Origin: Chaetoderma sp. LZ-2023a
Taxonomy: Eukaryota > Mollusca > Caudofoveata > Chaetodermatida > Chaetodermatidae
Direction of reading: 5' to 3'
DNA: 64,000 nucleotides
Assembly: GCA_034401795.1 (NCBI GenBank)
Contig: CM067359.1
Span: 148,676,568 to 148,740,567, forward strand
This document shows positions 49,255-60,379 of this stretch, one piece after another. The translations under genes were made by a program, and so were the position numbers. Position 1 is the stretch's first letter. The number at the start of each line of letters is the position of its first letter. Under the pieces are notes generated by a model. That model was not told the DNA's origin. It ran no database searches and saw only the letters and a program-made list of their open reading frames with translations.

Positions 49255-51030
49255 ACTGAACCAACTATACTGACGAACTCTAGTAGTAAAACTGTCAGCA
49301 GAGCCGAAAGCATTCTGGCTGCGCATCTATCAAAGTGGCCAAAGCGAAGACCGCACCAAACTACGCCAGGAGCGCAATAATAATCTGCGCAATATTAGCG
49401 AATGTTTAAAAGATTTTGCTATTCAACAAGCAGACTCCCTAACAGATGAGATCCTTGCCACAAAATGTTTCGGGGAGCCCGAGTGCTGAAAGTTACTGAC
49501 TGCACACCACCACTCACTGTACACAATTCTGAAGGACAATTTATCAGGATTGACCTGGGCAAAGCCGAGGCGATTCAAGAATGGTTCAAGAAACAGTTCA
49601 CTGACCACAATGATGAGCCCTTACAGCCGTTCTTAGGAGACCCCAGGTCATTACTAACAACAATTCAGACAGCAGAAGATGAGAAGGCACTGAAAGCCCT
49701 AGAAAATGGGCGTGCATCTGGACCTGATGGCATGAGCGATGAACTATTCAAATATGCAAGTGACAGTATCTAAAACCGATCCAGCACCTAATCAATTCAG
49801 TTTTTATTGCTCCTCAACAACATACGGAAAATCCTATCCAATGTTACTCTATGCGGCATCCGAGACAAGATCGATGAGATCACCGAATCATGTCAAAGTG
49901 GCTTCAAACTTGGACGCAGCTGCGCAGACATTGTATGGGCTCAATGTATGCTTGTGTCGGTAGTCATGTCAAAGCACCGGGATTTCCACAAAATAGGCAT
50001 TGACATGGCACGTACCTGCGACACAATTAAACACTCAAAGATCCTAAATGTACTACGGTTGCAAAGAAGATGAACTACGACTAGTGAGACTACAGCTTGC
50101 AAACACCAAGCTGAGAGTACGAGTCAAGTCAGTGAAGTCTGCAGAGATTGCTGTTCACCTGTTACCTGGCTGCTGTATTGAAATCCGTGCGGAAATGTTC
50201 CACAACACCAAACCCCGCAGTGTTAATATTGGGCATGCCGCTAGAGATGGAATATGGCCACGATGTGGACTTCATAGACGAGAGAAAGAAACCCTTTGAC
50301 GAACGTCTCCCAATAGGTACAGGCAAACAAAAAATTAAGAACCTCGTTATAAATGCATCCAAAACAGAGTTTACCCACATATACCTATCCACAAAGCATG
50401 AAACTAAAGAAAACAATGATCCACTTCGTGGCGGCGACCCATGGAGGAAAAGTAAAATTCGGGGCTCACTGCTTTGCAGTACTGCTGACATTGCGGTAAG
50501 CTGCGTCATGGGGAGTATAGCATTCCAGTCCTTCTGGAAACTCTGCGTATCCTTCATGATGTTAACTGTAACAGCTGAGCAGCTCCAAAGGCAGCTATAG
50601 ACGAACTCGATGCCTGCCAGCGCAAACAACTATGCGCCATCACTGGACACCGATGGCCATACAGCATAATCTCCAATAATGCACTATACAAGATGCGTAA
50701 TACGTCGCCGCTGTCTGTAAAAGTCGCCCAGCAAAGATGGCCCATGTTTGGACATGTGCTAAGGATGCCAGAAGAGACACCAGCACAGAGGGTCATGGAA
50801 TTCGTCCTACACGGAGCCAGCAAATACAAGGCCAGGAGAGGACGCCATTGCATAAATCTGCTACGCGTGCTACGAGGTGACCTCAAGAAAGCAGGACTAG
50901 GTACACTCAAGTCAAGAATGGACCTGAGGAAGCTAAGGATTTCGGCTGAGGATAAGACACAGTGGGCAAAAGCGAAGAAGGACTGATTGCAGCTGTAGGA
51001 TGTTTCTACTACTACAGCCGCAGAATATTT
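49255..51030 (+). mobile_element. APE-type LINE, copy C
   Basis: Longer plus-strand copy. The start lies in the linker before RT (AKRRPHQTTPGAQ-like frame near 49,335). Contains VTDCTPPLTVHNSEGQFIRI then AIQEWFKKQFTDHNDEPLQP, NGRASGPDGMSDELFKYA (49,710), HRDFHKIGIDM, and GMPLEMEYGHDVDFIDE with YADD changed to YGHD. The C-terminal region has QQRWPMFGHVLRMPEETPAQ (50,725) and KARRGRHC. The 3' end GACTGATTGCAGCTGTAGGA is shared with copies A and B. Frameshifts and stops: inactive. Confidence 0.88.
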
Positions 51031-51159
51031 ACTGATCAGTAAAAAAATATATTAACGCTATAGTCATTGTAATTCCGCTAGCGCCAACGCAGATAGAGCT
51101 ATTTAAAAGCTGGAAAGACTGGTTGACACACAGTTACCACCGACAATGGACCTTTCCCT

Positions 51160-51490
51160 GTTTTGCCATGACCCGCCCATCTCTAGCTAAGCTCCACCCA
51201 CACCTCGATCGTGTTGGGATCGATCTCTGAACTCCCTGACTATCAATTTCCAGAAAACTATACAGGTAAGCTGTTGAATATTTTGAAAGTAATTTGACTG
51301 GGTGCTGTTTGCCCAGTCAAATGACTTTCTAAATATTCAACAACATGTTTATTAAGTAGTAGAGACATACAATTTGCACAACGTGTCGGACTATTAAGGG
51401 TTAAATACGTATAGCATCATTATGACGTAATGATTATAACGTCATCCTACACGTCGCTTAGCTGATTATTACGTCATATGACTCTGGAAA
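51160..51490. repeat. Foldback repeat family 1 copy
   Basis: CCATGACCCGCCCATCTCTA core, TCCCTGACTATCAATTTCCA, hairpin AATATTTTGAAAGTAATTTG ... CAGTCAAATGACTTTCTAAA, then ATTATGACGTAATGATTATA and TATTACGTCATATGA. Confidence 0.85.
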
Positions 51491-51639
51491 GGTCCATTAG
51501 ATGAATCCAATTCGTCACTCAAGTATATGGCGTCATTCTAAATTACGTCACATGTAGGCTGACGTCACACTCAAAATGCATAATGATGAGGTAGCTAAGT
51601 CCGTTATGAACTATGAATAGTCCATTAGTTGTAAGTATG

Positions 51640-51880
51640 TCTTTACTATTTCATAAACAGTATGTTGAATATTTTGAAACTAATCTGACTGGGCGTTGTT
51701 GCTGCCATAGACAGCAAGCCACCCATTCATGTTAGTGTCAAAATATTCAACTGCTCAACTGTATAGTTACCTTAAAAATGGGATTCTGGAAAGTCAGGGT
51801 TCAAAGTATATAAATCGATCTCAACACGTGCAAAGCATGGGGGAGCTTAGCTAGAGATTGGCGCGGCATAGCTAAAAGTG
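51640..51880. repeat. Foldback repeat family 1 copy
   Basis: TTTACTATTTCATAAACAGT, AATATTTTGAAACTAATCTG, central GCTGCCATAGACAGC, then GTTAGTGTCAAAATATTCAA. The core motif is on the opposite side near 51,845-51,875. Confidence 0.78.
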
Positions 51881-52009
51881 AATTCGTCAATTTGCTATCT
51901 GGAAATAATGACATTGACAACAGATGCGTCTCCCAGAGACGAATGACACCGTATCTCAAACTGTCCTAGAATATCAATATCAGTGATGGTGGTAATGGGC
52001 TTTTCCAGT

Positions 52010-52400
52010 TTTAGATATGCCCCGCCCATTTCTAGTTAAGCTCCACCCATACATCACACGTGTTGAGATCGATCGATCCCTGAACTCCCTGACTATCAAT
52101 TTCCAGAAAACTATACAGGTAAGCTGTTGAATATGTTGAAACTAATTTGACTGAGCGGGGTGTTGTTGCTGCCTATGGCAGCAACTTCACCAAGTCAAAT
52201 TCGTTTCAAATTATTCAACATCATCTTTATTAAATAGTAAAGACATACAATGCATGCAACAACGCAATTATGCGCTCGTGACGTACGTGATGATCTACGG
52301 CATTCATGACGTCTTTGATTATGACGTCATCCTACACGTCACGTAGTTCATTATGACGTGTTATGATGGATGGATAAACTTGAACAGTCAATGGACGGTG
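52010..52400. repeat. Foldback repeat family 1, complete copy
   Basis: ATATGCCCCGCCCATTTCTA core, TGACTATCAATTTCCAGAAA, hairpin around GTTGCTGCCTATGGCAGCAA, TTTATTAAATAGTAAAGACA, then ATTATGACGTCATCCTACAC and CACGTAGTTCATTATGACG. Confidence 0.87.
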
Positions 52401-53109
52401 GTGATTACATATCAATTCCTCCATGCCATTCAGATGATCGCTATAGTATAGACAAGTTTGACAGTTGTCCAACCAGTCATTGGAGCTGAGAGAAAATGTA
52501 ATTCTAATATTTGGGTACAGTAGTGATCATGGACATTGTGTTGGTGGGAAATGCACAATCACAAATATGTAGCCTATGTATGGTGCTCCAGGCCCGTATG
52601 GTGGGGTGGCGTGGTCGAACGAACCCCCTAAAATTTGTCAATTTTTGTTTAATATCTGTGTATTAGATTTGCCTATATTTGATATAAATATGAGTCAGAT
52701 ATGACTATGTTGAAATCATCTATTTTGTTGATTTGTGTGCCTAGATTGCGGGAAAATGTGCTCATAGGAAAGAAAGTAGAATTCTCTATTTCTGCACATA
52801 CACAAAGTATTCATTTTACTTTTGTTGGCAATTTTCAAATTTACCACGGACCAAATATTACAGCAAAGTAAAAAATGGTAGTCAGTAGGAGTAGGGTAAT
52901 GTCGATTATCCATATATTTCTATAAGCATGTATACATTTCTTTGCCATGTGAAAGTGGTGATACGTTCAAAGTGTGTGAACTATCGCAGTTGTCAAACTT
53001 TTAATTTCGTTCAGGCTAGTTACTAACTGTTTCGCAGATATACTGATATAGCCCATTCCAGATTCTTCTAGTATATTCTTAATCTGGTTTAGCTACATAT
53101 ACTGTATGC
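52401..53109. other. No gene seen
   Basis: AT-rich unique sequence with no supported feature. Confidence 0.45.
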
Positions 53110-53205
53110 TAGGTCGTGTTCTCACTAGAGAGCTAATCGGGAATAACGCCACGGGTCAGTTTTTGCGTTTCGCCGGTTAAGTCTCTAGTGAGAAGCATGG
53201 CTTTA
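53110..53205. repeat. Foldback family 3 copy 3
   Basis: AGGTCGTGTTCTCACTAGAG ... GTCTCTAGTGAGAAGCATGG. The inner hairpin is partly decayed. Confidence 0.85.
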
Positions 53206-53328
53206 GTTTGAGAATAATCATTTAAAAATTATTTTTGTCCATTTGGACAAACAGTTTAGATTTGACAAAATATAAATGGTTTCTAATTTAAATTTTATTT
53301 TGTAAATTTTCCCTGAAGCAGACATATG

Positions 53329-53426
<98 letters not shown>
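53329..53426. repeat. (AAT)n microsatellite
   Basis: About 32 AAT repeats with one ACAT interruption. Minus-strand tyrosine or isoleucine runs over it are artefacts. Confidence 0.98.
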
Positions 53427-53656
53427 CTGTTTTCGCCGTCCTCATCGTCGTTGATGTTCATGCTCTCGTCTGTGATTATCAGTGTGAGACACCTTACTTA
53501 AGGACCAAAGCAGCTTATGTAGCAACAATATATGTCCAATAAAACCCACCGTATGGTGTTTCAGTCAATAACGTGACTCACAGATAATCCATCTTGCAAT
53601 CCTCTGGAGCAGAAAAGCATACTAGGAACGGTAATCCATCATAATAATATGAGTTT

Positions 53657-53753
53657 TAGGCCCCGTTCTCGCTAGAGACTTAATCCGGTGTGACGCCATG
53701 TACTGAAGTATGGCGTTACTCCCGATTAACTGTCGAGTGAGAACATGGCCTTA
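53657..53753. repeat. Foldback family 3 copy 4
   Basis: AGGCCCCGTTCTCGCTAGAG ... GTCGAGTGAGAACATGGCCT, inner GACGCCATGTACTGAAGTAT then GGCGTTAC. Confidence 0.88.
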
Positions 53754-53983
53754 GACGTATAAGTAATCTCTGCGCTAGGCGCATGTTTGCGCTAAGCGCA
53801 TGTTTGAGTGTGCGTGATGTAAAACTGTATCAGAACAACATTTTAGATTAAACCCTGTTTATAATAGACACCGCATGGGCCGCCAGAATTGGTCATTAAT
53901 AGCAGGTGGTCACAAACGGCAACTCGTTGGGCATGATACATGCATTTGGAGGCGGTGTAAATATACTGATGGTAGAGGTAACT

Positions 53984-54080
53984 AAGGGGCAGTGTTCTCA
54001 CTAAAGAGTGAATTCAGAGTAACGCCATACTTTAGCATGGCGTTATTCTGGATTAAGTCTCTAGTGAGAACACGGTTTAA
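53984..54080. repeat. Foldback family 3 copy 5
   Basis: AGGGGCAGTGTTCTCACTAA ... GTCTCTAGTGAGAACACGGT, inner AACGCCATACTTTAGCATGG. Joined closely to the foldback-1 copy that follows. Confidence 0.88.
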
Positions 54081-54084
54081 AACC

Positions 54085-54360
54085 GGTTGTAAGCTGTTGA
54101 ATATTCCGAAACTAATTTGAGTAGAGCTTGTTGCTGCCGACGGCAGTAACAGCTGCAGCTCCTATTCAAATTAATTTCAAAATAGTCAACATAATGTGTA
54201 TTAAATTGATAATTTAAGACATACAATTCAAATTCGCATACATCGTGATGAACATTTCAGTTTTCGTGACTCAGTCTAGCCAACGCCATTATGATGCTGA
54301 CGTCAGAAAACAAGTTACGTAATTGATTATGACGTCAGATATATGAGCGACGGCTCGTAT
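54085..54360. repeat. Foldback repeat family 1 copy
   Basis: AAGCTGTTGAATATTCCGAA, central GTTGCTGCCGACGGCAGTAA, ATTCAAATTAATTTCAAAAT, then ATTATGATGCTGACGTCAGA and GATTATGACGTCAGATATA. Confidence 0.8.
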
Positions 54361-54644
54361 TCCTCCAATGAAAAGAATACGTAATATCCAAATGGCGCGA
54401 TTCCTCGTCTTCTTACAAGTGGACAGCGTTCCTTTAAGTGACCATGATGATAGTGTCTGTGGTTATTTCTATAGATTTATGTCCGACCAACCAGTACGTC
54501 CGCATAGCCCCCTTTCCCTGCAAACAATAATAATATTAATTAGAAATTAGTTATTATATTACTGTATTACCATACCGTCTCCACCGTTAACATTTTTACT
54601 CTAACAAAACAGAAACAATAAATCCTCTATGCTGTAGGGAATAA

Positions 54645-54760
54645 CATGGTGAATATTTTGAAGCTAATTTGTCTGGGATCTGTTGCTGCCTATGGCAGCA
54701 ACCGATGGCATCAACCGACTCCAGTCAAATTAGTCTCAAAATATTCACCATCTTTCCCTT
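54645..54760. repeat. Foldback repeat family 1, hairpin only
   Basis: GGTGAATATTTTGAAGCTAA, GTTGCTGCCTATGGCAGCAA, CCAGTCAAATTAGTCTCAAA, ATATTCACCAT. Only the central hairpin is present, without the ACGT-rich tail. Confidence 0.82.
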
Positions 54761-56395
54761 ATTTTTTTAAATCACAGCCAAAAGTTGTGTACATTTCCAA
54801 TAGAAATTACTCGTCACGTGTTTGTTTTTCCTGAAGTGCTGAAGAAAGACATGTATTTCCATTGAAAATTCTGTGGTTAAGATTTGCAGAATAAAACCGT
54901 TGTCATCTTGGAAACATCCGGACAAATTTTTTTTGTATTTTACTCTTACCTATATGCATAGCCTATCTGAGTAGTAGAATGGAAAATGACTGACCGGTTT
55001 TCATTTTACTCTAGACAGTGTATCTTCAGGGGGCACCTACCTAGAACACGTTGGGGCTTTGTGTTCAGTAGGGAAAACGTTCCAGAGCGCTCTGCGCGTT
55101 CACAATCGGCTTTTCTCGAGTTTTGTATTATATGATGTAATTAATGCGAAACCAGAAGATTGTCACTAGTTTGTAGATTTAACAAAACGTTTTGAAACGT
55201 TTTCCCTACTGAACGCAAGGTTGGACACTTGTCTTATATACGTAGTCCTAAGAGTGCATCATTTGATGCCTTCACTCTAAATCATATTTTGTTAGAACTA
55301 ATGATGCGAAAGTATACACATCAGTGCGCGGTGTAGGACTGTTTCCATCCTGGGATCTTTCTTGTATGGCGGCCATCTTGGATTCCAAGATGGCCGGCAT
55401 GGAAAATCACATTTGCCTGATATCGCAGATTCTAGACTGGATAGAAGCATGGATGTATGTCGATACCCCAGTAATGGCTATATTTAGAACATTATAAGCC
55501 GTCTCTGATGGCAAATATTCCCAATACCATCAGTAAGCCACTTCAGAATCTACCAAAATAAGGAATGTCTACAGTGACGTTGTAGTGCCTCAATGCCCAT
55601 ACGAAGAGTAAGATAAACTCCAGCTGATATTCAGCGGGGAAATTGTTTTGCTCGACTTTACACGTCAATCATCTTGAAATCCAAGAGGACCATCAGATTC
55701 GCAAGATTCCAGTGTGGAAACCAGCGTATTGCCATTCAGTAACACAGCTGGGTCTATTGATGAATTAGGCAAAAACTATTTGCAAGAGTAATTTTTTCAA
55801 TATCTACAACTGGTCTTCAAATGGATAAAGAACACTTTAAAACCTTAGAATATATTCATGATGAAAACTTACTTATACCAAGCGATTTCTCCACACTGAC
55901 GATCTCTTTATGCTACAGAATGGTGGTCTATATATAAACAGGGTTGTATTTACTGATACAATAACTGATCTACTTTCTCTCGCTATAAATCGTTACCACA
56001 TGTATCAAAGTAACACCATAGCTAACGAAAAAATATATTTCCAGAAACCCGATACTAACCACATGACTAGTTTAGTTCTTTGGCTTTCCCACCAGACTGG
56101 ATGGACACATTTATCCACGAACTGGACAGACCTATGGCAGGCTCGCATATTATGGGCTACGATGTGGAAGGAAACTACTGTAATTTCAAAAATACTGATA
56201 TTGGAAATTGTGGCTGCATTAAGCGCCAACAGGTAACAAGAACGCTGTTCCCAAAATTACACCGGTTAAAATACAAAAGAAATTTGAATAATACACGATT
56301 TTAATGCTAAAATAGAGACATAAGTTCCAAAGGTAATTGTTGAATCCATCAATTAATGACTATTACACAATGACTAGTAAAATATACCTTTCCAT
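54761..56395. other. No gene seen; one small foldback element
   Basis: A ~185-bp foldback element lies at about 55,045-55,230: GTTCAGTAGGGAAAACGTT and its inverse AACGTTTTCCCTACTGAAC. Near 55,370 a palindrome GGCGGCCATCTTGGATTCCA / AGATGGCCGGC resembles the terminal-array motif of the composite element. Frames at 55,910-56,236 are not supported as a gene. Confidence 0.5.
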
Positions 56396-56399
56396 TTTT

Positions 56400-56740
56400 A
56401 GCCATGCTCCACCCACACCACGTCCGTGCTGGGATCGATCTCTGAACTCCCTGACTATCAATTGCCAGAAAACTATGCAGGTAAGCTGCTGAATATTTTG
56501 AAACTAATTTGACTGGGTGCTGTTGCGCCTATGGCAGCAACAACGCCAAGTCAAATTAGTTTCAAAATATTCAACAGCGTGTTTATTGAATACAATTCGT
56601 ACAACGTGTCGGACTATTAAGAGTTAAAGTTGGGACATATAGAATCATTTGTGACGCAATGATTATGGCGTCATCCTGCAAGCCGTTTAGCTGATTATGA
56701 CGTCATATGACATTAGAGTGATAGATGGATACTCAGCAAA
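56400..56740. repeat. Foldback repeat family 1 copy
   Basis: GCCATGCTCCACCCACACC, CCCTGACTATCAATTGCCAG, hairpin TATTTTGAAACTAATTTGAC ... GTCAAATTAGTTTCAAAATA, CGTGTCGGACTATTAAGAGT, then ATTATGACGTCATATGACAT. Confidence 0.85.
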
Positions 56741-56845
56741 GGTCTATTGACTGGACATTAGTTCTGGTGGCTAGTGGCGCATCCAAGTTAGCTTAACCCT
56801 TTAATGACTAAATTTGTTTCAAATATTAAAATATTTCCTTATTGA

Positions 56846-57025
56846 ATGTCCATTTGCAGGCCAAGACCATTTTTGAAAATTTACCACTGGAATGGCTGGC
56901 TCGGTTATCGAGTCAGTCATTCGCGTGGTAAATTTTCAAAAATAGTCTTCTCTTGGCCCGCAAATGGACATTCTCCAAGAGAACTACAGAGGCCGGTTTT
57001 GGCCGCTTCGTCATGAAAGGGTTAA
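56846..57025. repeat. Foldback repeat family 2, best copy
   Basis: GAATGTCCATTTGCAGGCCA arm; GAAAATTTACCACTGGAATG; centre GGCTCGGTTATCGAGTCAGT; return GGTAAATTTTCAAAAATAGT, CTCTTGGCCCGCAAATGGAC, ATTCTCC; tail CCGGTTTTGGCCGCTTCGTC then ATGAAAGGG. The two halves pair along about 60 bp. A second partial copy follows at 57,085-57,200 (TGTCTCTTGGTCTGCAAATA, TTTTCGCCGGCTTCGTCGTG). Confidence 0.9.
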
Positions 57026-57200
57026 ATCTCTCACAAAGGTCACCCATTGTCTATGTTGTTAACAGTTCTCATAAGAGATACATAAAGGTGGAGGCTTTCC
57101 ATTACAGTTCTAAATCTTCAGAAATAGTTGTCTCTTGGTCTGCAAATAGTTATTCATCAAGGCCATTGTTTTCGCCGGCTTCGTCGTGAAAGGATTAAAT

Positions 57201-57883
57201 CCATACACATGAGATAATAAGCTATGCTACCGAAACTTTGAAGCTGAACAAGTAGGCGTCATTCTACTGCAGAGCAGCTTATTTACAGTTACTTCAGTAA
57301 ATGGCTTGTAGTTGTTGTTACATTTGTTATTATTATCGTCCTTGTAGTTGCCATAGCGGTACTTGTCCAGATTGTTGTTGTCGCTACTTCACTGATATTG
57401 ATATACCTCTTGGCTGAGCTGAGTAATTAGCGTATCCCCGCATCACTACCGTAATTCATTCTATATTCGGAGGCCTCCAGAGGACACATGGGAGGATTAA
57501 ACTATCTCGGTCAAGTCGGCTCAAGTGAAAATTCCACGAGACGATAACATGGGTTAATCGATAATTAATTAAGATATTCTTTTTGTAATGAAGTAGAATA
57601 TAAACAACATCAAGGTAAGAAAGGCCATTGATATAGAACAAATATATAAGTGAGAAAAGGTAGTAGATTAGGCCTTGGAAAATTGGATAAGCATGTAAGT
57701 AGGTAGGTATGCACGTGTGTGAGTGGGTAAGTAGGTCGATATTTGTGTGTGTATTTATGTGACTGGTGCACAGGATGGCGGCGGGTGGGCTGGCTTATGG
57801 ACGCGCGGACGGACGGGCAGACGGGTCGATGGACTGATGGGCAGATAGACGGATGGACGAACGAATGCTATCGTACCACTGAC
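57201..57883. other. No gene seen; presumed 3' intron of the minus-strand cyclase
   Basis: The exon with the GKG...TYWL end of the catalytic domain should lie here or farther left on the minus strand. I did not find it. A short ATGGACGG/CGGACGG-type run is at about 57,800-57,860. Confidence 0.45.
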
Positions 57884-57975
57884 CTTGATGTCAACATCTC
57901 CCCTCTCATCCACTACAAATTCTCCGTGTAGTCTCAAGTGTCTCTCGGTGGCCTCTGTAATCTGAATGCGCAATG
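57884..57975 (-). CDS. Guanylyl cyclase paralogue, exon F' (end of catalytic domain)
   Basis: On the minus strand: acceptor TTCACAG|CATTG, PLRIQITEATERHLRLHGEF then VVDERGDVDIK, donor AAG|GTCAGT. The leading CA completes the split Pro codon of exon E'. Length 92 bp and phases match exon F of the plus-strand gene exactly; protein identity is about 60% over 31 residues. The DERGDVDIK motif ends the cyclase fold. Confidence 0.93.
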
Positions 57976-58139
57976 CTGTGAACATATAGTAAGATTGATA
58001 TATCAATGACAATTGGGATTATAATTAATAATGGAAACAGGCATCAAACGCTCTATTCTTTGTATCCGAGGCAGGTGGTCTCTTGAGCAGGTTTAACCAT
58101 ATGCGTTCTTCCAAATCAGAACGGATATGATAAAGATGA

Positions 58140-58430
58140 GGCGGTGGCGATGGTGGTGGGGGTGGCGGTGGCGGCGGCGACCGTGGCGGTGGCGGCGGTG
58201 GCGGCGGCGACGGCGACGGCGGCGGCGGTGGCGGTGGCGGTGGTGGTGGAGGTGATTCAGTGACGGTGGTGGTAGTGGTGGTACTGGTCGTGGTGGTCGT
58301 GGTGGTTGTGGTGGATCTGGTGGTGGTGGTGATGCTGCTGCTGCTGCTGCTGCCGTTGCTGCTGCTGCTGCTGCTGATGCTGCTGCTGGTGGTGGTGGCG
58401 GTGGTGGCGGCGGTGGTGGTACTATGTCCA
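58140..58430. repeat. Triplet-repeat tract (GGT/GGC, GCT)
   Basis: GGT, GGC, GAC, GTT and GCT triplets for nearly 300 bp within the intron between E' and F'. In gene-sense orientation they are CCA/CGC/AGC triplets, like the triplets in the same intron of the plus-strand gene. Polyproline, polyhistidine, polyalanine or polyvaline frames here are artefacts. Confidence 0.95.
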
Positions 58431-58534
58431 TTATGGGCAATGCTAGATTATCTCTAACCACGTATGTTGAGAGTGTATCTGGTCGGTGATAGTAAAACTT
58501 AAACTTAAACACCACCTCATGTCAGCCATAATTA

Positions 58535-59030
<496 letters not shown>

Positions 59031-59059
59031 AATGAGCGCTTGAACTATTTAAATACTGT

Positions 59060-59160
59060 GTTCTGATTGGTTGATTTGAATGAGTGGGTGGAGTCTATTG
59101 TTCTAAATGAGTGAGTGGCCGCTATTGTTCTAAATGAATGCGTGGCTGCTATTGTTCTTG
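59060..59160 (-). repeat. GAACAATAG repeat cluster, inverted orientation
   Basis: Three units of CTATTGTTCTAAATGA.TG with GTGG between (about 59,085-59,160). They are the inverse of the cluster at 59,965-60,140. They lie within 130 bp of the point where unique cyclase intron sequence stops. Confidence 0.8.
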
Positions 59161-59614
59161 CCAGTGTCTGCTCTAAATGTCCGACTACAGGCTATTGTCT
59201 GTTATGACATATCCGTGTTAATGCATAGATTAATGTGTTTTAAATAGATATTAACACGCGTGCGTTGATCATGTTCTAGCTGATCATGTTAACGTATTAA
59301 TTAGGTGGATGGCGGCGCCCCCCCCCCCAATCCCCCCCTCGTGGTTAAAAAGATATTTTGAAACTATGTCACCAGTCATTTAATTTTCAAAAAATCAGAG
59401 TGAACCACAGCGTTACACGGGTAATATATAGGTAAACTAATCGATGTTGTATGTATAATATTATATAGATAATAATCATGTATCTATCGTATTTAAGGAG
59501 GGGTCTTTAAAGTGGCAGTCATTTAATTATTAAATTTTCAAAAAAATGTGCTATACAGGCGACTGCACATGTATACATGCGGCAACATGTGTATGTACAT
59601 GGATGCATGCCATG

Positions 59615-59895
59615 ATTTAGGTTTGAAAAATCAAAATGTTAAAATATAATATCTGATAAAAATTTTGAAACTAACCCTAATTGTAGCTTCTTATGTCAAA
59701 TTAGTTATCAAAAACATATTCGTTCAAACTACCATTGCGCCACTCTTTACGTTTGCAAAAATCAAAATGTTAAAATACTTTATCTGATGAATACTTTGAA
59801 ACTAGCGCAAATTGTCACTTCTTATGTCAAATTAGTATAAAATAATATTCGCTTGAACTACACTTGCTACGACTTAGGTTTGAAAAATCAGAAAA
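59615..59895. repeat. Two ~125-bp tandem units
   Basis: AAAATCAAAATGTTAAAATA, TATCTGAT, TTTGAAACTA, TGTCA/AGCTTCTTATGTCAAA, ATTCG.T..AACTAC, TTTG.AAAATCA. Two units of about 125 bp plus the start of a third. AT-rich; no gene. Confidence 0.8.
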
Positions 59896-59964
59896 TAACA
59901 TTTTATGACTTTTGTAAGTTATATGGTATTAAATTGTGACATTTGACCCTCTCTTGACCAAACA

Positions 59965-60140
59965 GGATTTAGAACAATAGCGTCCAGCGGCCACCTGCAT
60001 GAACAATAGCGGCCACCCACTCATTTAGAACAATAGCATCCAGCTCCCACTTATGAACAATAGCATACAGCACCCACTTATGAACAATAGTGAACACCTG
60101 TATGAACAATAGTGCACAGCAACCACCTGCATGAACAAAA
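59965..60140 (+). repeat. GAACAATAG repeat cluster upstream of element promoter
   Basis: Six to seven units starting GAACAATAG and spaced about 22-33 bp, several with CGGCCACC or CAGC.CCCACTTAT. The GAACAATAGCGGCCACCCAC unit is the inverse of the 59,060-59,160 cluster. The location between that cluster and a TATA box suggests a regulatory or origin-like repeat array (inference). Confidence 0.8.
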
Positions 60141-60154
60141 TGGGTTCTAGTTAG

Positions 60155-60162
60155 TATAAAAG
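60155..60162 (+). promoter_or_regulatory. Candidate core promoter (TATA box)
   Basis: TATAAAAG directly downstream of the GAACAATAG array and about 220 bp upstream of the first ATG of the repeated coding region. No TSS evidence. Confidence 0.5.
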
Positions 60163-60379
60163 CGATATGATTTAACATAAACACATGTATTGACCGCTAC
60201 CTGCTATAAAATTGATTGAAGATGTTAATAGAATTGTGTTAAATTAAATAATGAGAGTTTAATGTGTAAAGAGGTTGTCAATATATAGCAAACATATTCT
60301 CCTGATAGTAATCTTGTTTCTTAAAGCAAATAGTGAACTATATTTGACCATTTAGCATTAGGATATCAATTTACTCACA

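Noticed and set aside
53218..53445. Tyrosine/isoleucine-run frame
   Set aside because: AAT microsatellite.
55910..56304. Two overlapping plus-strand frames near 56 kb
   Set aside because: No recognisable domain, no splice signals and no conservation clue.
58093..58515. Polyproline/polyalanine/polyhistidine frame
   Set aside because: Triplet repeat within the intron between two cyclase exons on the same strand.
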